From contig NC_091676.1 in the NCBI RefSeq assembly GCF_042453785.1, positions 1,185,501-1,249,500 on the forward strand: a stretch of 64,000 nucleotides of DNA, written 5' to 3'. Both the position numbers and the translations under genes were made by a program. This DNA is from Malus domestica. Its lineage: Eukaryota > Streptophyta > Magnoliopsida > Rosales > Rosaceae. The notes under the pieces are model-generated. The model searched no databases, was not told the DNA's origin, and saw only the letters and a program-made list of their open reading frames with translations. Shown here one piece after another: positions 10,561 through 23,092 of the stretch. The number at the start of each line of letters is the position of its first letter. Position 1 is the first letter of the stretch.

Positions 10561-11018
10561 TCGAACTCTTCGTTGAAATGAGTTAAATTTACGTTTCACT
10601 TAGAGATAAAAAATTATATTTACTAAATTGTCTGTTAATCTTAAAAACTATATGCAAATGACCTATATTTATTATTATTTCGAGAGTAGAACAAATTCGA
10701 CTCATCACTAAACAGGCATGCATATAGCGTTTACATGATTGTAAATACCGAAAGGTAGATGAAAATTAGAAATGCCAATTACAGTGTAATTACAATCATC
10801 AGAAGTTAATTAAAATAAACCGAGGCAAATGACGAAGGAACTAGCACCCTTGACAGTCATACTTAAATATAACAAACTTAAACAAAACATAACAACATAT
10901 TCATAAGGCAAAACACACTACTACCTAAGACCCCTCTTTCAATTTCCCGCCAAACACATGATTCCGACATTGTCAAGTGTACCGCTACGATAACACATAG
11001 GTAAGGAATTCCTCGTTC
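10561..11018 (-). other. 3' flank of RDR1 copy A
   Basis: From about 10690 to 10900 this resembles the flank of copy B at 17665-17850 (shared ACAAATTCGACTCA/GAATTCGACTCA and AAATAAACCGAGGCAAATGAC). It probably holds the 3' UTR and the left end of the duplicated unit. Confidence 0.55.
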
Positions 11019-14000
11019 TTATTTGTGCCTCTTGATCTGGAGGATCTTGTCGAAAACACACCACGGAAAGCTGAGGAAATGATCCCTTTCCATTCCCTTG
11101 TTGCAGCGACCCCAGTAACCAGGATGATACGTAACATGGTACCAAGCTGATGCTTTCGCTGCACATACATCATCGGTATCAGTGCTGGAATCCGACTGCG
11201 TCGCACTGAACCAGGTCCTAGCTTCCTTTATCAGTGACCTTACGGCGAAATTAATTGACTCCAAGTCCTTTTTGAAAAATTTCGACACTGAAGTGATGTT
11301 CCCACTTAGTATATCTGCTTCAGTTTTGATGCCGTAGTAATCCATCAAATTTCCCAGCTTGTAGTCGTACTCCCTTTTGTAGTTGATGGCATCATCGATG
11401 TAATCTTCGAATCCATGTACCTCCATGTCGGGATCATAGCACTTCGAAGCCACTTCCGCGGTGAAGGATTTAATTGAGCTTGAATGCGAATGTGATGTAA
11501 GCTCAACATTCTTCACCTGCCGGAAAAGCTTCCCAATCACACGCCTGGACTTGTACATAGGTTTGTCAACCTTTTCCATGAAATCTGGGTATTGTTTGGC
11601 ACGTAGCCAGCGCGGCACTTCCACTACCATGCCGGTTTTTGGAGAGTCAACAGCATAGGAACCGAGCTTGGCGAGCTTAATACATCGATGACTCATGGCC
11701 TTGTTTGAATCTCTGTCTGCGAAGGCAACATGTGCATTTGAAATGATCCCTAAAGTGTCATTCACTATGTAGTTTGTAAACGACTCTGCAACCTCCTGTA
11801 ACAAACACAACAGAACACCAAACGCTGAATGAAAAGGGCAGAATCGCGATTTATCTAATGAATATCGTTTCCTATAAAAAAGGCCGAAAACAGAATATGT
11901 TTTGAAGTATGATAAGCTGCACTGTACTTGATAAATTGAGTAATACCTCCATTGTAACTTCATGATCCAATTCAATAGTTCGTGCTGGGGTATGAATCAT
12001 CGGTTCAATTGTCCGACATGGAATTAGATCAGCGTCCCAACTAACAAAGTAAGGATCTCCATCTAAATCTCCTCCCGCGCATTCATCAGGATGGGGTCTA
12101 GTTCAACAAAAAAGAATAGGCAACAAATTATTGTCGAACAAAGGAACACTGATATGCAGACGCAATCAGAAACAAAAAAAAATTATTTCATATACCATAA
12201 GATTTGAGAAAGTTACATACCTCTTTCCTTTTTGCGGAAAAACTACACAATCCACCATGTGGTGCAATGCGGGCACGTCCACAGCTGTAAGAACGCGAAC
12301 ATCTCCCGGGTGTAAACAGGGGTTTCTAGCAACTACAACTTTCCCCACCACAGTAAAATTGTCTTCGCTTGTAGTAGTGCAGCCAGCGCCACTTGAGATC
12401 GCAGAGGGAGAGCATCGCACAAACACCTGACCATATTTCAATGTTTTGGTTTCATCTAGACATCCCAACAACCATCTTCCCTTTGGAACAAATATCCTTG
12501 TTTTGGTTCGCAACTCCACAAGCTTAGATGCACAGAATGCTTGCAGCATCAATGACAGAAATGGCTCCGCATCTGGCTTGTAACCACTCAAAAGCATTTC
12601 CTTCAAAACGTCTGTGGCCTCCCCTTGAAATATCGTTTCAAGTGCTTCCAGTGCTCTTAAAGGGTCAGTTAGAACACCTTGCAGTTTCTTCAAATCCTGG
12701 TTTTGCTTTTTCTGAAAAACATAATCCGGGACTCCGAGCGTGGAAAAAAGGGTGATCAGTTGACGATTGAGGAAACAAGGCTGGTTCCTGCTCCACTGGA
12801 GAACATCTAGCGCTGTGTTTTCGGATTGGTACTTGCACATGCTCTCTCTCAAAGCCAAGTTCCTTGACAATGTCGGATCAACTGCCACGACGCCTTTATA
12901 GCCACCTCTACGAATTTGAAACACTGATGGAGTAGAACTGATCCCACACTTTCTTGCCACCTTTTCGGCAAATTCAGCAGATATTTTCCCAATTCCATCG
13001 GAGAAACAATATTTGACTCGGCCTCTTCTGATTTCTACATCAGGAATGAGTTCAATTTCATCCTTGCCGACACTAAAAGTCTCCCGGGAAGAGCTGAAAG
13101 CCTGGCCCAACCTAGCACCATACTTTGCCACATTTCTGATGTCGCTGAAGTCCCCCATCCAGTTTCTGATGTCTTGTGCGGTGAGCTGACTTCTTGACGC
13201 AAACATCCACACCGAATGCTCGTGTAATTGACTTGATGAGAAGGCAAGGAACTCAAACTTCTTGTCACCAATGACTATTCCATTTGTTAGAGTAAAAAGT
13301 ATCCTTTCATAAACTCTAGTTCTCCTTTCCTCATCTGCAGAAGTGTGACAATTTGTGCGCGGGCACAAATCTTTCGGAAGCAACTTACCCAAGTCCTCAT
13401 CCACGAAGGAGACACGAAGAAAATTATCAATATCTTGAGGGTAATTTCGTAGAACACGGTTGGAAAGATTTACCTCAGGACCACAGAAATATACTTTAGA
13501 TGGTGTGACTTGAACCCTGTGCACATACACCATCCCATCATCTAAAGAAATAGCAGGCGACTCTGGAATTCTCTTGTAGGCCATGTACTCTCTGTATTGA
13601 TCACAAAGCCAACTCACGGGATCATAGCAGCGCGTTTTCAAGCAGAACAGTTTGTCCAGGGCACACTCTATGTGTTCAATTCTTATTGTGCTTGGATCAA
13701 CGAGCCTATAAAACATAGCATCAAGAGCTTGCCCTGGAACACATCCATGCTGAACCAAGGAATTTATCTTGAACAGGATTTTGTATGGCAAGTTAATGCC
13801 CACTGGCGGACCAACAATTGGTACAAGATCTGAATTACGGGAGAAGGCATTACCTCTCTCCAGAGCGAAGCGTCCTTCATTTTCTTGGTAATGAAGAAAA
13901 CTATCGCGTAAATTTGGAAGCACAGAATCATATGGAAGTTCCAAACATACGGCAGAAGATTGGCCAATGCAGCAAGATGGAGTGAAGTCAACTTCGCGCA

Positions 14001-14934
14001 CCCAGTTTCGGTCAGAAACTTGCTTCAAAATCCGAGGGGCACCAAGTAACTAGCAAGAGAAAGAAGAAACGAAAACAAAATATTAGGCAATTTTCCCAAA
14101 TGCCACATATAACATAGAAAATTCTGCCATCTTTAAGGACTATATCATTTTGTTTCAACATTTAACAGTCAAATTCTTCGTGCTGAAGCAATGAAGTATG
14201 AGATCAGATGTAATGCTATTATGCAGGAGGAACTAGTACATAAGTCAAAATGAAGATCGGCTAAGTTTTGTTCTTGTTCGATGTACGAAAATGGTTGAAT
14301 TAAGCATTTAAACTAACTAGCTTATGAACTATGATCAATAGCTAAATCATGTAGTGAATCACAGATCACAAGTCACAACTATATGCTTATAAGTTTATAA
14401 TGAAGAAGCAAAGTGAGAAAATTTTGGCGGACAAACCTGGATTAGAAGAAACTTTCGAAGCTGACCACGCGGACAATGCAGCTCAATCTCGCTAATACTT
14501 TCAGCGGAGATCTCAAGCTTGTATTCATCCGAATCATAAAAGAATAACAAGTACATATTCTTAAATTCCGTCCCGAAACTCACTTGAACTTCCGATGTTG
14601 TCCACAGCACAGAAAAGCGTTCCTCGGAAACCAGGCATCCGAAGTGCAGCTTTAGAAGCTCAATGGAGTGTTCAGGCTTCCATTTTCTCGCTTTCAGATA
14701 AGAGTCCTCATCATACCAAAGGAGCCGCGCATCGGCTAATGGGATAATTTTTTCAGCAGATTCTGCATGGGTGAACTCAACTATGGCAGACGCTCTTGAT
14801 TTTCTGTCTTTCGGGGGAAAAACCTTCACATCAGAAACAGAGCCTTGTCCAGTGTATTCCTCCAGAAACGCTGCCACTGCTTCCGGAGACTCGACGGAGG
14901 AAAATCCATACAACTGAATTGTCATAAGACTCAT
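11019..14934 (-). CDS. RDR1: RNA-dependent RNA polymerase 1 (tandem copy A, complete)
   Basis: There are four exons: 14934-14437, 14049-12221, 12097-11947 and 11795-11019. They total 3255 nt or 1084 residues, close to Arabidopsis RDR1 (1107). Residues 1-166 form the RRM-like N-terminal region starting MSLMTIQLYGF. The central RdRP domain holds FCGPEVNLSNRVL, RNWMGDFSDIRNVAKYGARL and YCFSDGIGKIS. The catalytic DLDGD is at about residues 786-790 (GGDLDGDPYFVSWD, exon 3). The C-terminus ends SFPWCVFDKILQIKRHK, as RDR1 proteins usually do. It should convert RNA templates to dsRNA for DCL processing in antiviral silencing. No frameshift or stop was found, so it looks functional. It lies 3 kb from copy B in the same orientation. 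Confidence 0.95.
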
Positions 14935-15166
14935 GTTGAATTGATAAGCGTTGATAGAAACTGTGCTGTTTCAAACCACAAACTGAAGTTAGTAACCATA
15001 AACTTATTGCAATATCGCTGCATAAAATACTTGAAATCCAACAAAATGATCAGTAATGCGTCAAATGAGAAGAGTAACAATATTTAGACACACAAAAGTA
15101 CGCACTTACTGATACACTCTCACGATCGATAGAGCACCCAATGTCAGTTTTCTGTGTCTAAATAAC

Positions 15167-15252
15167 CTTGAATTTGAAATGAAGGCACTGATATTATTAC
15201 CAACAACTGATGCTCTGTGAGAAGCAAAGCTCATGAAGTCGGTATATATATA
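15167..15252 (-). promoter_or_regulatory. TATA box and leader exon of RDR1 copy A
   Basis: A TATATATATA run lies at 15243-15252. About 75 bases downstream a splice donor (rc CAAATTCAAG|GTTATT, exon end 15167) could open a leader intron before the ATG at 14934. Copy B has the same TATA-to-donor arrangement and nearly the same sequence in between. Confidence 0.55.
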
Positions 15253-15907
15253 CTGATAGGAAAGTGAAAAGCACAGAAGTGAATTTGAATAACTTGTCAT
15301 GGCAGTTGAAACTGGGAAAAGAAAAGAAAAGAAAAGAGAGGAAGAAAAACTTGCCATGGCAGTTATCTTTTTTTCTCCTTTCCTTTTTGGTCAAGGCGTC
15401 AACGATCCCCTCTTTCGCAGCAATAGCAGGTATCAAACTGTATCGTGGAGGGTGAATGAAACTCGACGTTTTGAGTGTAAGGGTTAATCACAATTATGTA
15501 GTTTTTTACTCACAATTTATTTAGTTTTTTACTCGCAATTTATTTTACATCGACCATTACTTGTACTTTTATTTAGTACGTACATGGTTAATGTATGCGT
15601 ACATGTAAAAAGAATATACAAAAAATGGGTATATCAAAAACCTACCTACTCGTCCACCCAAAAAAAAAAAAAAAAAAAAAACCTACCTACTCGTATTTTA
15701 AATATTTTTAAAATTTTGTAGTTAGAAAAATGATTTAGACAGATATTTCTTTTTCAAGTCATTAAGTTGAACAAATTAAAAGAAAATAAAAAATTAGAAT
15801 GAAAAAAAATGTGCAAAAAATAAAAAAGTGTGTCATCGTTAAATAAATTTGAGAACCTTCTGTGAAGTTTACCTTGAGGACTTTTATTTATGTTGGCCAA
15901 TCATGAG
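15253..15907. other. upstream region of RDR1 copy A
   Basis: The region is AT-rich with an A-run at 15660-15681. ORFs on either strand are short and not supported. Confidence 0.5.
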
Positions 15908-16122
15908 GACTTGGCCCTTTGGAGAAGCTTTGGCTAAGAATCTTCTAAAATCTCACATGAGGGGTACTTTGCTCCCTTGCTAAACAAGGTTTGGACTAGA
16001 GAGAATATAACTCGCTGACTTGGCCCTTTGGAGAAGCTTTGGCTAAGAATCTTCTAGAATCTCACATGAGGGGTATTTTGCTCCCTTGCTAAACAAGGTT
16101 TGGACTAGAGAGAAACATACTC
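15908..16122. repeat. two tandem ~109 bp repeats
   Basis: Units begin near 15908 and 16017 and are almost identical (GGCCCTTTGGAGAAGCTT, CTCACATGAGGGGTA, TAAACAAGGTTTGGACTAG). A diverged relative sits upstream of RDR1 copy B at about 22900-23020, so the unit may have been inside the duplicated segment. Confidence 0.85.
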
Positions 16123-17109
16123 AAGTGAGTCTGTTAATTCAAATTTCGTCGCAAACTAAATTACATAGGCTTGCAGATCAAAAAATTAATTGAATATGGA
16201 CAAATTTGTTATTTCAATTTTTGTCACGGCCTAAATTACATTGGCCGCAGATCAAAAACAGTATTTTTGTCCTTTTGTCGCCTCAGTCTAAATTAGAAAG
16301 ATCGATTACGGACAGAAGTGTTACTGCTCGGCTTGGAATAGCCGTAGACAATAAAAAGGATTGATAATTGAATTTGCCAAAGGTAGTCTATCAACTTACA
16401 ATATCAATCAAGAAAAATAAACAAAGACTTCCGGCGAAGCCTTTGAAACTTCCGGTGGAGCTTCGAGTGGGTACTCCCCAGTGGAACACCGGACAAACCA
16501 CCACACAGGCTTTTTCCTTGTTCTATTGCGATGATCAAACTCAAGAGAACTCGTCGGTGGAATTTGTGCAGAAAGTCGTCGGAACAAACTCGCCGGTGCA
16601 ATTGATGTAGAAGGTTTAGGGTTAGTGATAAAACGGCTAGCGCTGAGTTTTTGGGATGAGAAACGTTAAGCGATTCTCTCAAAACTGTAACTCTTCATAA
16701 ATTATATGTCGCTTTATGTTTTTTTGCACTATGTTTTATAATGTTGGCACGAAAATTATGTTAGAGTTTGAGGTGTTAAGGAGTTTATGAAGAGTCCACT
16801 TCTGAGACAGAGTCCTCTTAACAGTTCTCGAAATGAGATTGATCTTTTTGGAATAATAATTGTCATTAAAAGCTCTGTACTTATCTCCTTATTCTTAGTA
16901 ATTATATAATGTTGGCCAATTAGCAGGTTTGCAACTTCTCCTTCATCTTTAATGAGTCCTCAACTATAGGGGCGGCCCAACTCTTGAATCGAATGCAATT
17001 CAATTATAAGAACAAGACTTGTTTAGAAGTACGTTTAAAATTATTAAAAGTGTTTTTTTTATTATTAGAAGTGCTTTTTATTCAATTGATTGGTTACTAA
17101 TAGAAGAAT
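16123..17109. other. intergenic, no gene recognised
   Basis: Overlapping ORFs of 80-92 codons on opposite strands at 16368-16682 have no recognisable family. The rest is AT-rich. Confidence 0.45.
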
Positions 17110-17492
17110 GGATAAGGGGCTGTGCTGTGAGAATAAGCGGCTGTGAAATAAATCTGCTGTGAGAATAAGCGGTTGTGCTGTGAGAATAAGCGGTTGTGAA
17201 ATAAATCAGCAGAGTGTTTGGTAAACTTTTTTGTAAAAGTGCTTTTGAAAAAAAAAACAGTCTAATAGTGGGTCTTTTCATTAAAGAAGCATTGTAGCTC
17301 TGTGTGCTTTGAAAAAAAGCCAGTTTTCCAAAGCTACAAATAGCAGCTTCAGCTTTTTCCTTTGATTTCAGCTTATTCTCACAGCAGCTTCTAAAATAAG
17401 CCTTTTTTTTTCAGTTTACCAAACACCTAAAACCCTCATAGCTTTTTTTCATAGGTGCTTTTTTTTTAAGCACCTCACTCCCAAACTAGGTG
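17110..17492. repeat. MITE-like inverted-repeat element
   Basis: It contains the GCTGTGAGAATAAGC block several times (from 17128) and its reverse complement GCTTATTCTCACAGC near 17369. TGTTTGGTAAAC (17216) pairs with GTTTACCAAACA (17414). The right end CACTCCCAAACTAGGTG is typical of hAT-like MITEs; the left end is uncertain. Confidence 0.55.
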
Positions 17493-17884
17493 TATTCTAA
17501 TTTCTAAATCCTGCAGCACAAAGATTGTTTTTCAAGTAAAATGGCAAATGCATTGCATGGTAGCTTGCTTATCCCTCTGGGACTGCAGAGGAATGCCTCG
17601 GGTCGACGAGGGAAACGCATCTGAAAACATCTGCAGGAGTTGGGCGCTTGAAATCTTCCGAGAGCTGAATGAATTCGACTCACCACAAAGGAAGCTCATA
17701 ACGTTTACAAGATTGTGAATAACAAAATGTAGATGAAAACTTAGAAATGTTGATCACAACGTATTTTACAATCAATCAGAAAGTAACTAAAATAAACCGA
17801 GGCAAATGACAAGGGGACTAGAACCCTTGACAGCCGTACTTACATGGACTTTTAACAGCGTAAACAAAACATAACAAAACATAA

Positions 17885-20800
17885 TCATTTGGGAAAACGC
17901 ATGCTTCTGAATTTGTCAAGGAGGACGCCGCTTTGATCAGCCATAAGCAAAGAATTCCTCGTACGTGTTTTGTCCCTCTTGATCTGGATGAGCTTGTCGG
18001 AAACACACCACGGAAAGCTGAGGAAGTGATCCCTCTCCATTCCCTTGTTGCAGCGACCCCAGTAAACAGGATGATACGTAACATGGTACCAAGCTGATGC
18101 TTTTGCTGCACATACATCATCGGTATCAGTGCTGGAATCTGACTGCGTAGCATTGAACCAGGTCCTAGCTTCCTTTTTCAGTGACCTAACGGCGAAATTA
18201 ATCGACTCCAAGTCGTTTCTCCTATCGAAAGTTTTCGACACTGAAGTGATGTTCCCACTTAGTATATCTGCTTCAGTTTTGATGCCGTAGTAATCCATCA
18301 AATTTCCCAGCTTGTAGTCATACTCCCTTTTGTAGTTGATAGCATCATCGATGTAATCTTCAAATCCATCTACCTCCATGTCAGGATCATAGCACTTGCA
18401 AGCCACTCCCAAGGTGAACGATTTGATTGAACTTGAATCTGAATGTGATCCAAGCTCAACATTTTTCACCTGTCGGAAAAGCTTCCCGATCACACGTTTG
18501 GACTTATACGTAGGTTTGTCAACCTTTTCCATGAAATCCGGATATTGTTTGGCACGTAGAGAACACGGCACTTCCACTACCACGCCGGTTTTTGGGGCGT
18601 CGACAGCATCGGAACAGAGCTTTGCGAGTTTCATACATTTACCACTCATAGCCTTCTGTGGCTCTCTGTCTGCAAAGACAGTATGTGCATTCGAAATGAT
18701 CCCCAACATGTCGTTCACTATGTAGTCTGTAAACGACTCTGCAACCTCCTGTAACAAACGCAACAGAACACCAAATGTTGAATAAATAAAGGCAGAAACA
18801 CACTTGTACAATACGTTTTGAAGTAAGGATAGGTGGCTACATTGTACGTATTATATCGAGTAATACCTCCATTGTAACTTCATGTTCTAATTCAATAGGT
18901 CGTTGTGGGGTGTAATTCATCGGTCGAAATCTCTGAGGTGGAATTATATCAGAGTCCCAACTAACAAAGTAGAAATCTCCATCTAAATCTCCTCCTGAGC
19001 ATTCATCAGGATGTGGTCTAATTCAACGAGAACAAAAAAAATAGTGAGTACGTACACAATTGGAGGCAACAAATTATTGCAAAACAGAGAAACATTAATA
19101 TGCAGATGCAATCCAGAATAAATTTGTAATTTCATCAACTACAAGATTTGAGAAAGTTAACATACCTCTTTCCTTTTTGCGGGAAAACTACGCAATCCAC
19201 CATATGGTGCAATGCCGGCACGTTCACCGCTGTAAGAACACGAACATCTCCGGGATGTAAACATGGGTTTCTAGCAACTACAACATTCCCGTCCACAATA
19301 AAATTGTCTTCGCTCGAAGTATTGTTGCTGTGAGTGCCAGTGGAGATCACGCGGTGAGAGCATTGCACAAATACCTGACCATATTCCAATGTTCCCGTTT
19401 CATCCAGACATCCCATCATTGATCTTCCACTCGAAACAAATATCCTTGTTCTCGTCCGCAGTTCCGTGAGCTTGGATGCACAGTAGGCTTGTAGCATCAA
19501 TGACAGAAATGGCTCTGCATCTGGCTTGTAACCACACAAAAGCATGTCCTTCAAAACGTCTGTGGCCTCCCCTTGAAATATTGTTCCGAGTGCTGCTTTT
19601 GCTCTTGAGGGATCAGTTAAAACGCCTTCCAGTTGATTCAAAGCCTGTCTTTGCTTCCTCTGAAAGACATGATCCGGGACTCCAAGGGTGGACAAAAGGG
19701 TGATGAGTTGACGATTGAGGAAACAAGGCTGGTACGTGCTCCATTTGAGAACGTCGAGTGCTGTGTTGTTGGATTGGTACTTGCACATGCTCTCCCTCAG
19801 TGCCAATTTCTTTGACAATTTTGGATCAACTGCCACGACACCTTTGTAGCCACCTATACGAATTTGAAATGCTGATGGAGTAGAACTTCTTCCACACTTT
19901 CTTGCCACCCTTTCAGCAAAGTCAGCAGATATCTTCCCAATTCCATCAGAGAAACAATATTTGACCCCATTCCTTTTGATTTCTACATCAGGAATGAATT
20001 CGATTTCATCCCTATCGACATTAAAAGTCTCCCTGGAAGAGCTGAAAGCCTGGCCCAACCTAGCACCATACTTCGCCACATTTCTGATGTTGCTAAAGTC
20101 CCCCATCCAGTTTCTGATGTCTTGTGCGGTGAGCTCACTTCTTGACGCAAACATCCACACCGAATGCTCGCGCAACTGACTTGATGAAAAGGCAAGAAAC
20201 TCAAACTTCTTGTCACCAATGACAATGCCATTTCTTAGAGTAGAAAGTATCCTTTCATAAACTCTAGTCCTCCTTTCCTCTTCTGCTGAAGTGTTACATT
20301 TTGTGTGCAGACATAAATCTTTGGATCGTATCTTACTCAAGTCCTCATCCACAAAGGAAACACGAAGAAAATTATCAAGATCCTCAGGATATTTTCGTAG
20401 AACACGATTGGAAAGATTTACCTCCGGACCACAAAAATAGACTTTAGATGGTGTGACTCGAACCCTGTGCACATATACCATCCCATCATCTAAAGAGATA
20501 GCAGGCGACTCTGGAATTCGCTTGCACGCCAGGTATTCTCTGTACTGCTGAAAAAGCCAACTGACGGGATCATAGCAGCATGCTTTCAACCGAAACAGTT
20601 TATCCAGTGCACACTCTATGTATTCAATTCCTATTGTGCTAGGATCAACTAGCTTATAAAAATTAACATCAAGAGCTTGCCCCGGAACACATCCATGCTG
20701 AACCAAGGAATTTATCTTGAACAGGATTCTGTATGGCAAGGTAATGCCCACTGGTGGACCAACAATCGGAACATGATCTGAATTACATGAGAAAGTGGCA

Positions 20801-21822
20801 CCTCTTTCCAGCGCGAAGCGTCCTTCAATTTCTTGGTAATGTAGAAAACTATCATGTAGATTTGGAAGCACAGAACCATACGGAAGTTCCAAACATACGG
20901 CAGAAGACTGGCCAATGCAGCACGATGGAGTGAAGTCAACTTCCCTCACCCAGTTTCTACCAGAAGCTTGCTTCAAAATCCGAGGGGCACCAAGTAACTA
21001 GCAAGAGAAAGAAAAAAGGGAGAGAAAAAAATCAGCCATTTTCCCCAAGTGCCACATTACATAGTAAATTATGGTATTTATAAGGAAGATGGCAGGTTGT
21101 TTCATGATATTCGACAGTTACTAGTAATCTTTCACACATGGTTTAATTTAACTTCTATATTAATCAACTTTTGAAACTTTGATCACTAGCTAAATTTAGA
21201 AGTTACAATCTTACATTTCATAGCAAAATCTAAAGCAACGATTCACAAATTTCAGCTGCATCATTGTACTAAAGAAATAGTAAAAACTGAGAAAATGTGA
21301 CCGACAAACCTGGATTAGAAGATACTTCCTAAGCTGATCGCGCGTGCTATGTAGCTCCATCTGGCTAATACTTTCTGAGGAGACCTCGAGCTTGTATACA
21401 GCAGAATCATAAGAGAACGAGAAGTAGATATTCTTAAATTCTGTCCCGAACTTCACTTGAACATCCGGTGCTGTCCAAAGAACAGAAAACTGCTTCTCGG
21501 AAACCAGGCATCCAAAGTGCAGCTCTACAAGTTCCATGTTGTGTTCAAAGTTTTCAAAGTTATCAACCTTCCATTTCCTAGCCTTCAGATAAGAGCCCCC
21601 ATACCACAGGCGACGGCCATCAGCTAATGGGATTATTATTTCAGCAGATTCTGCTTGTGTGAACTCAACTATGGCAGATGCTCTTGATTTTCCATCTTTC
21701 GGGGGACGAACCTTCACTTCAGAGACTGTTCCTTCTCCGGTGTATACCTCCAGAAACGCCTTCACTGCTTCTGGTGACTCGACGGAGGAAAATCCATACA
21801 ACTGAATCGTAGTATTAACCAT
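17885..21822 (-). CDS. RDR1: RNA-dependent RNA polymerase 1 (tandem copy B, complete)
   Basis: There are four exons: 21822-21310, 20997-19166, 19017-18867 and 18748-17885. They total 3360 nt or 1119 residues, with the same splice pattern as copy A. The RRM-like region starts MVNTTIQLYGFSSVES and has a few extra residues (VDNFENFEH) compared with A. The RdRP domain keeps RNWMGDFSNIRNVAKYGARL and YCFSDGIGKIS, with catalytic DLDGD at about residues 792-796. After the shared KLIQIKRDK the stop codon used in copy A is lost, and a ~32-residue tail (ending RSMRFPK) follows. No inactivating lesion was seen. The predicted role is dsRNA synthesis in silencing. Exon sequences of A and B are very similar while introns and flanks differ more. 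Confidence 0.95.
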
Positions 21823-22065
21823 GTTGATATTGTTGATGGCAACTGCTGTTTCACAAGTACAAATTGAACTCAGTAACTATGAACTCATCACACTTTCTCA
21901 ATGCATAAAATTACATGAAATAGAATAAAATGATCAGTAATGCAGCAAATGAGAAAAGAGTAACGATATTTAGACGCACAAAATGATGCACTTGCCGACA
22001 CAATCTATTAAAATGCAACGGATTTTGTATCTAAAGAGAATTATCGATGAGAAAAAGAGTGGTAC

Positions 22066-22165
22066 CTTGAATTTGAAATATGTATGAGCACTGAGATTAC
22101 TACCAACAAAATTATCGCTGCTGTTTTGTGAGGAGCAAAGCTAATGAAGCTCACATATATATATA
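22066..22165 (-). promoter_or_regulatory. TATA box and leader exon of RDR1 copy B
   Basis: An ATATATATATA run lies at 22155-22165, followed on the minus strand by a GAGCTTCATTAGCTTTGC stretch that matches copy A (GACTTCATGAGCTTTGC). A donor CAAATTCAAG|GTACCA has its exon end at 22066. Confidence 0.55.
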
Positions 22166-22319
22166 GGTCCATCATATGCACTGTAACTAACTTGTTATTG
22201 CAGTTGTAGCAGAATAAAAGAAGAAACCTTGTGCTTGCAGGTGTAGCAGAATAAAAGAAGAAACCTTGCCACTCCAGTTATCCTAGGTACACACCTTCCT
22301 ATCTGTCTTCCCGCCAGGC

Positions 22320-22470
22320 AAGAGATTTTTTAGTGTGTCTGGAACACGGAGCGAAACACCACATGTCATTATATACAATTAAAGGAAAGTTTTTTTTTTA
22401 TGCGTCTCTCTAATTCTATAATGACATGTGGTATTCTGTCCCATGTTTCAGACATACTAAAAAATCTCTT
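22320..22470. repeat. foldback MITE with ~55 bp terminal inverted repeats
   Basis: The left arm starts AAGAGATTTTTTAGTGTG and includes CCACATGTCATTATA. The right arm is its near-complete reverse complement, ending ACTAAAAAATCTCTT. A related diverged element lies at 53847-54014. Confidence 0.8.
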
Positions 22471-22899
22471 CTATTGTGAAGATTACGCCGCGTGGTGATG
22501 AGCCTCTATCGAATCTTATTGTGAAAAGTAGCAAGATCATGATGGTTTGGTTTGTTTGTTTAATCATAATTTATTTAAAGAAATGCTATAATTACACATT
22601 ACGAACCTTTTTATTTTTTAGTAAAGCGATATAATTAGTGGGTTAGATAGTTAGTTGTTAGAGCAGAGGGAATCAATAGGGATCGAACCCGCACCAGAAA
22701 GCATAGGCGTAATTGTTTTCTAACACTTTTTTTTTATACACAACTACATTACCATTACATGTAACATTATTTGTATTTTAATAAGTTTGAAATTCATAGT
22801 CTTGTACTTAAAAGTTCAAAAATCAAATTGGTGTTATAGGGCGATTATATCTTAATTGAGCTCCTAATGACGAATTGAACAATATGGCCAAGAACATTC

Positions 22900-23092
22900 T
22901 GGAAGTTTTGGACCAATCCAAAGGTAAGCCCTGGGGAGAAGTTTTGACCAAGAACCTTCTAGAATCTCACATGTGGGATGGGCAAATACCTCCCATGAAG
23001 GGTCATTTTTGGTCCTTGGCGAGCAAGGTTGAGAGAGCATATATGCTTTTGATTGAGAGAGCATATATCCTTGACGAGCAAGGGTTTTTTTT
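22900..23092. repeat. diverged relative of the 15.9 kb tandem repeat
   Basis: AGAAGTTTTGACCAAGAACC, TTCTAGAATCTCACATG and GAGCAAGGTTGAGAG correspond in order to the units at 15908-16122. A short direct repeat of GAGAGAGCATATAT (23033 and 23056) and a T-run at 23081-23106 follow. Confidence 0.6.

Noticed and set aside
22660-22740. tRNA gene suggested by the GGGTTCGATCCC motif
   Set aside because: No cloverleaf arms or A-box could be formed around it; at most it is a SINE relic.
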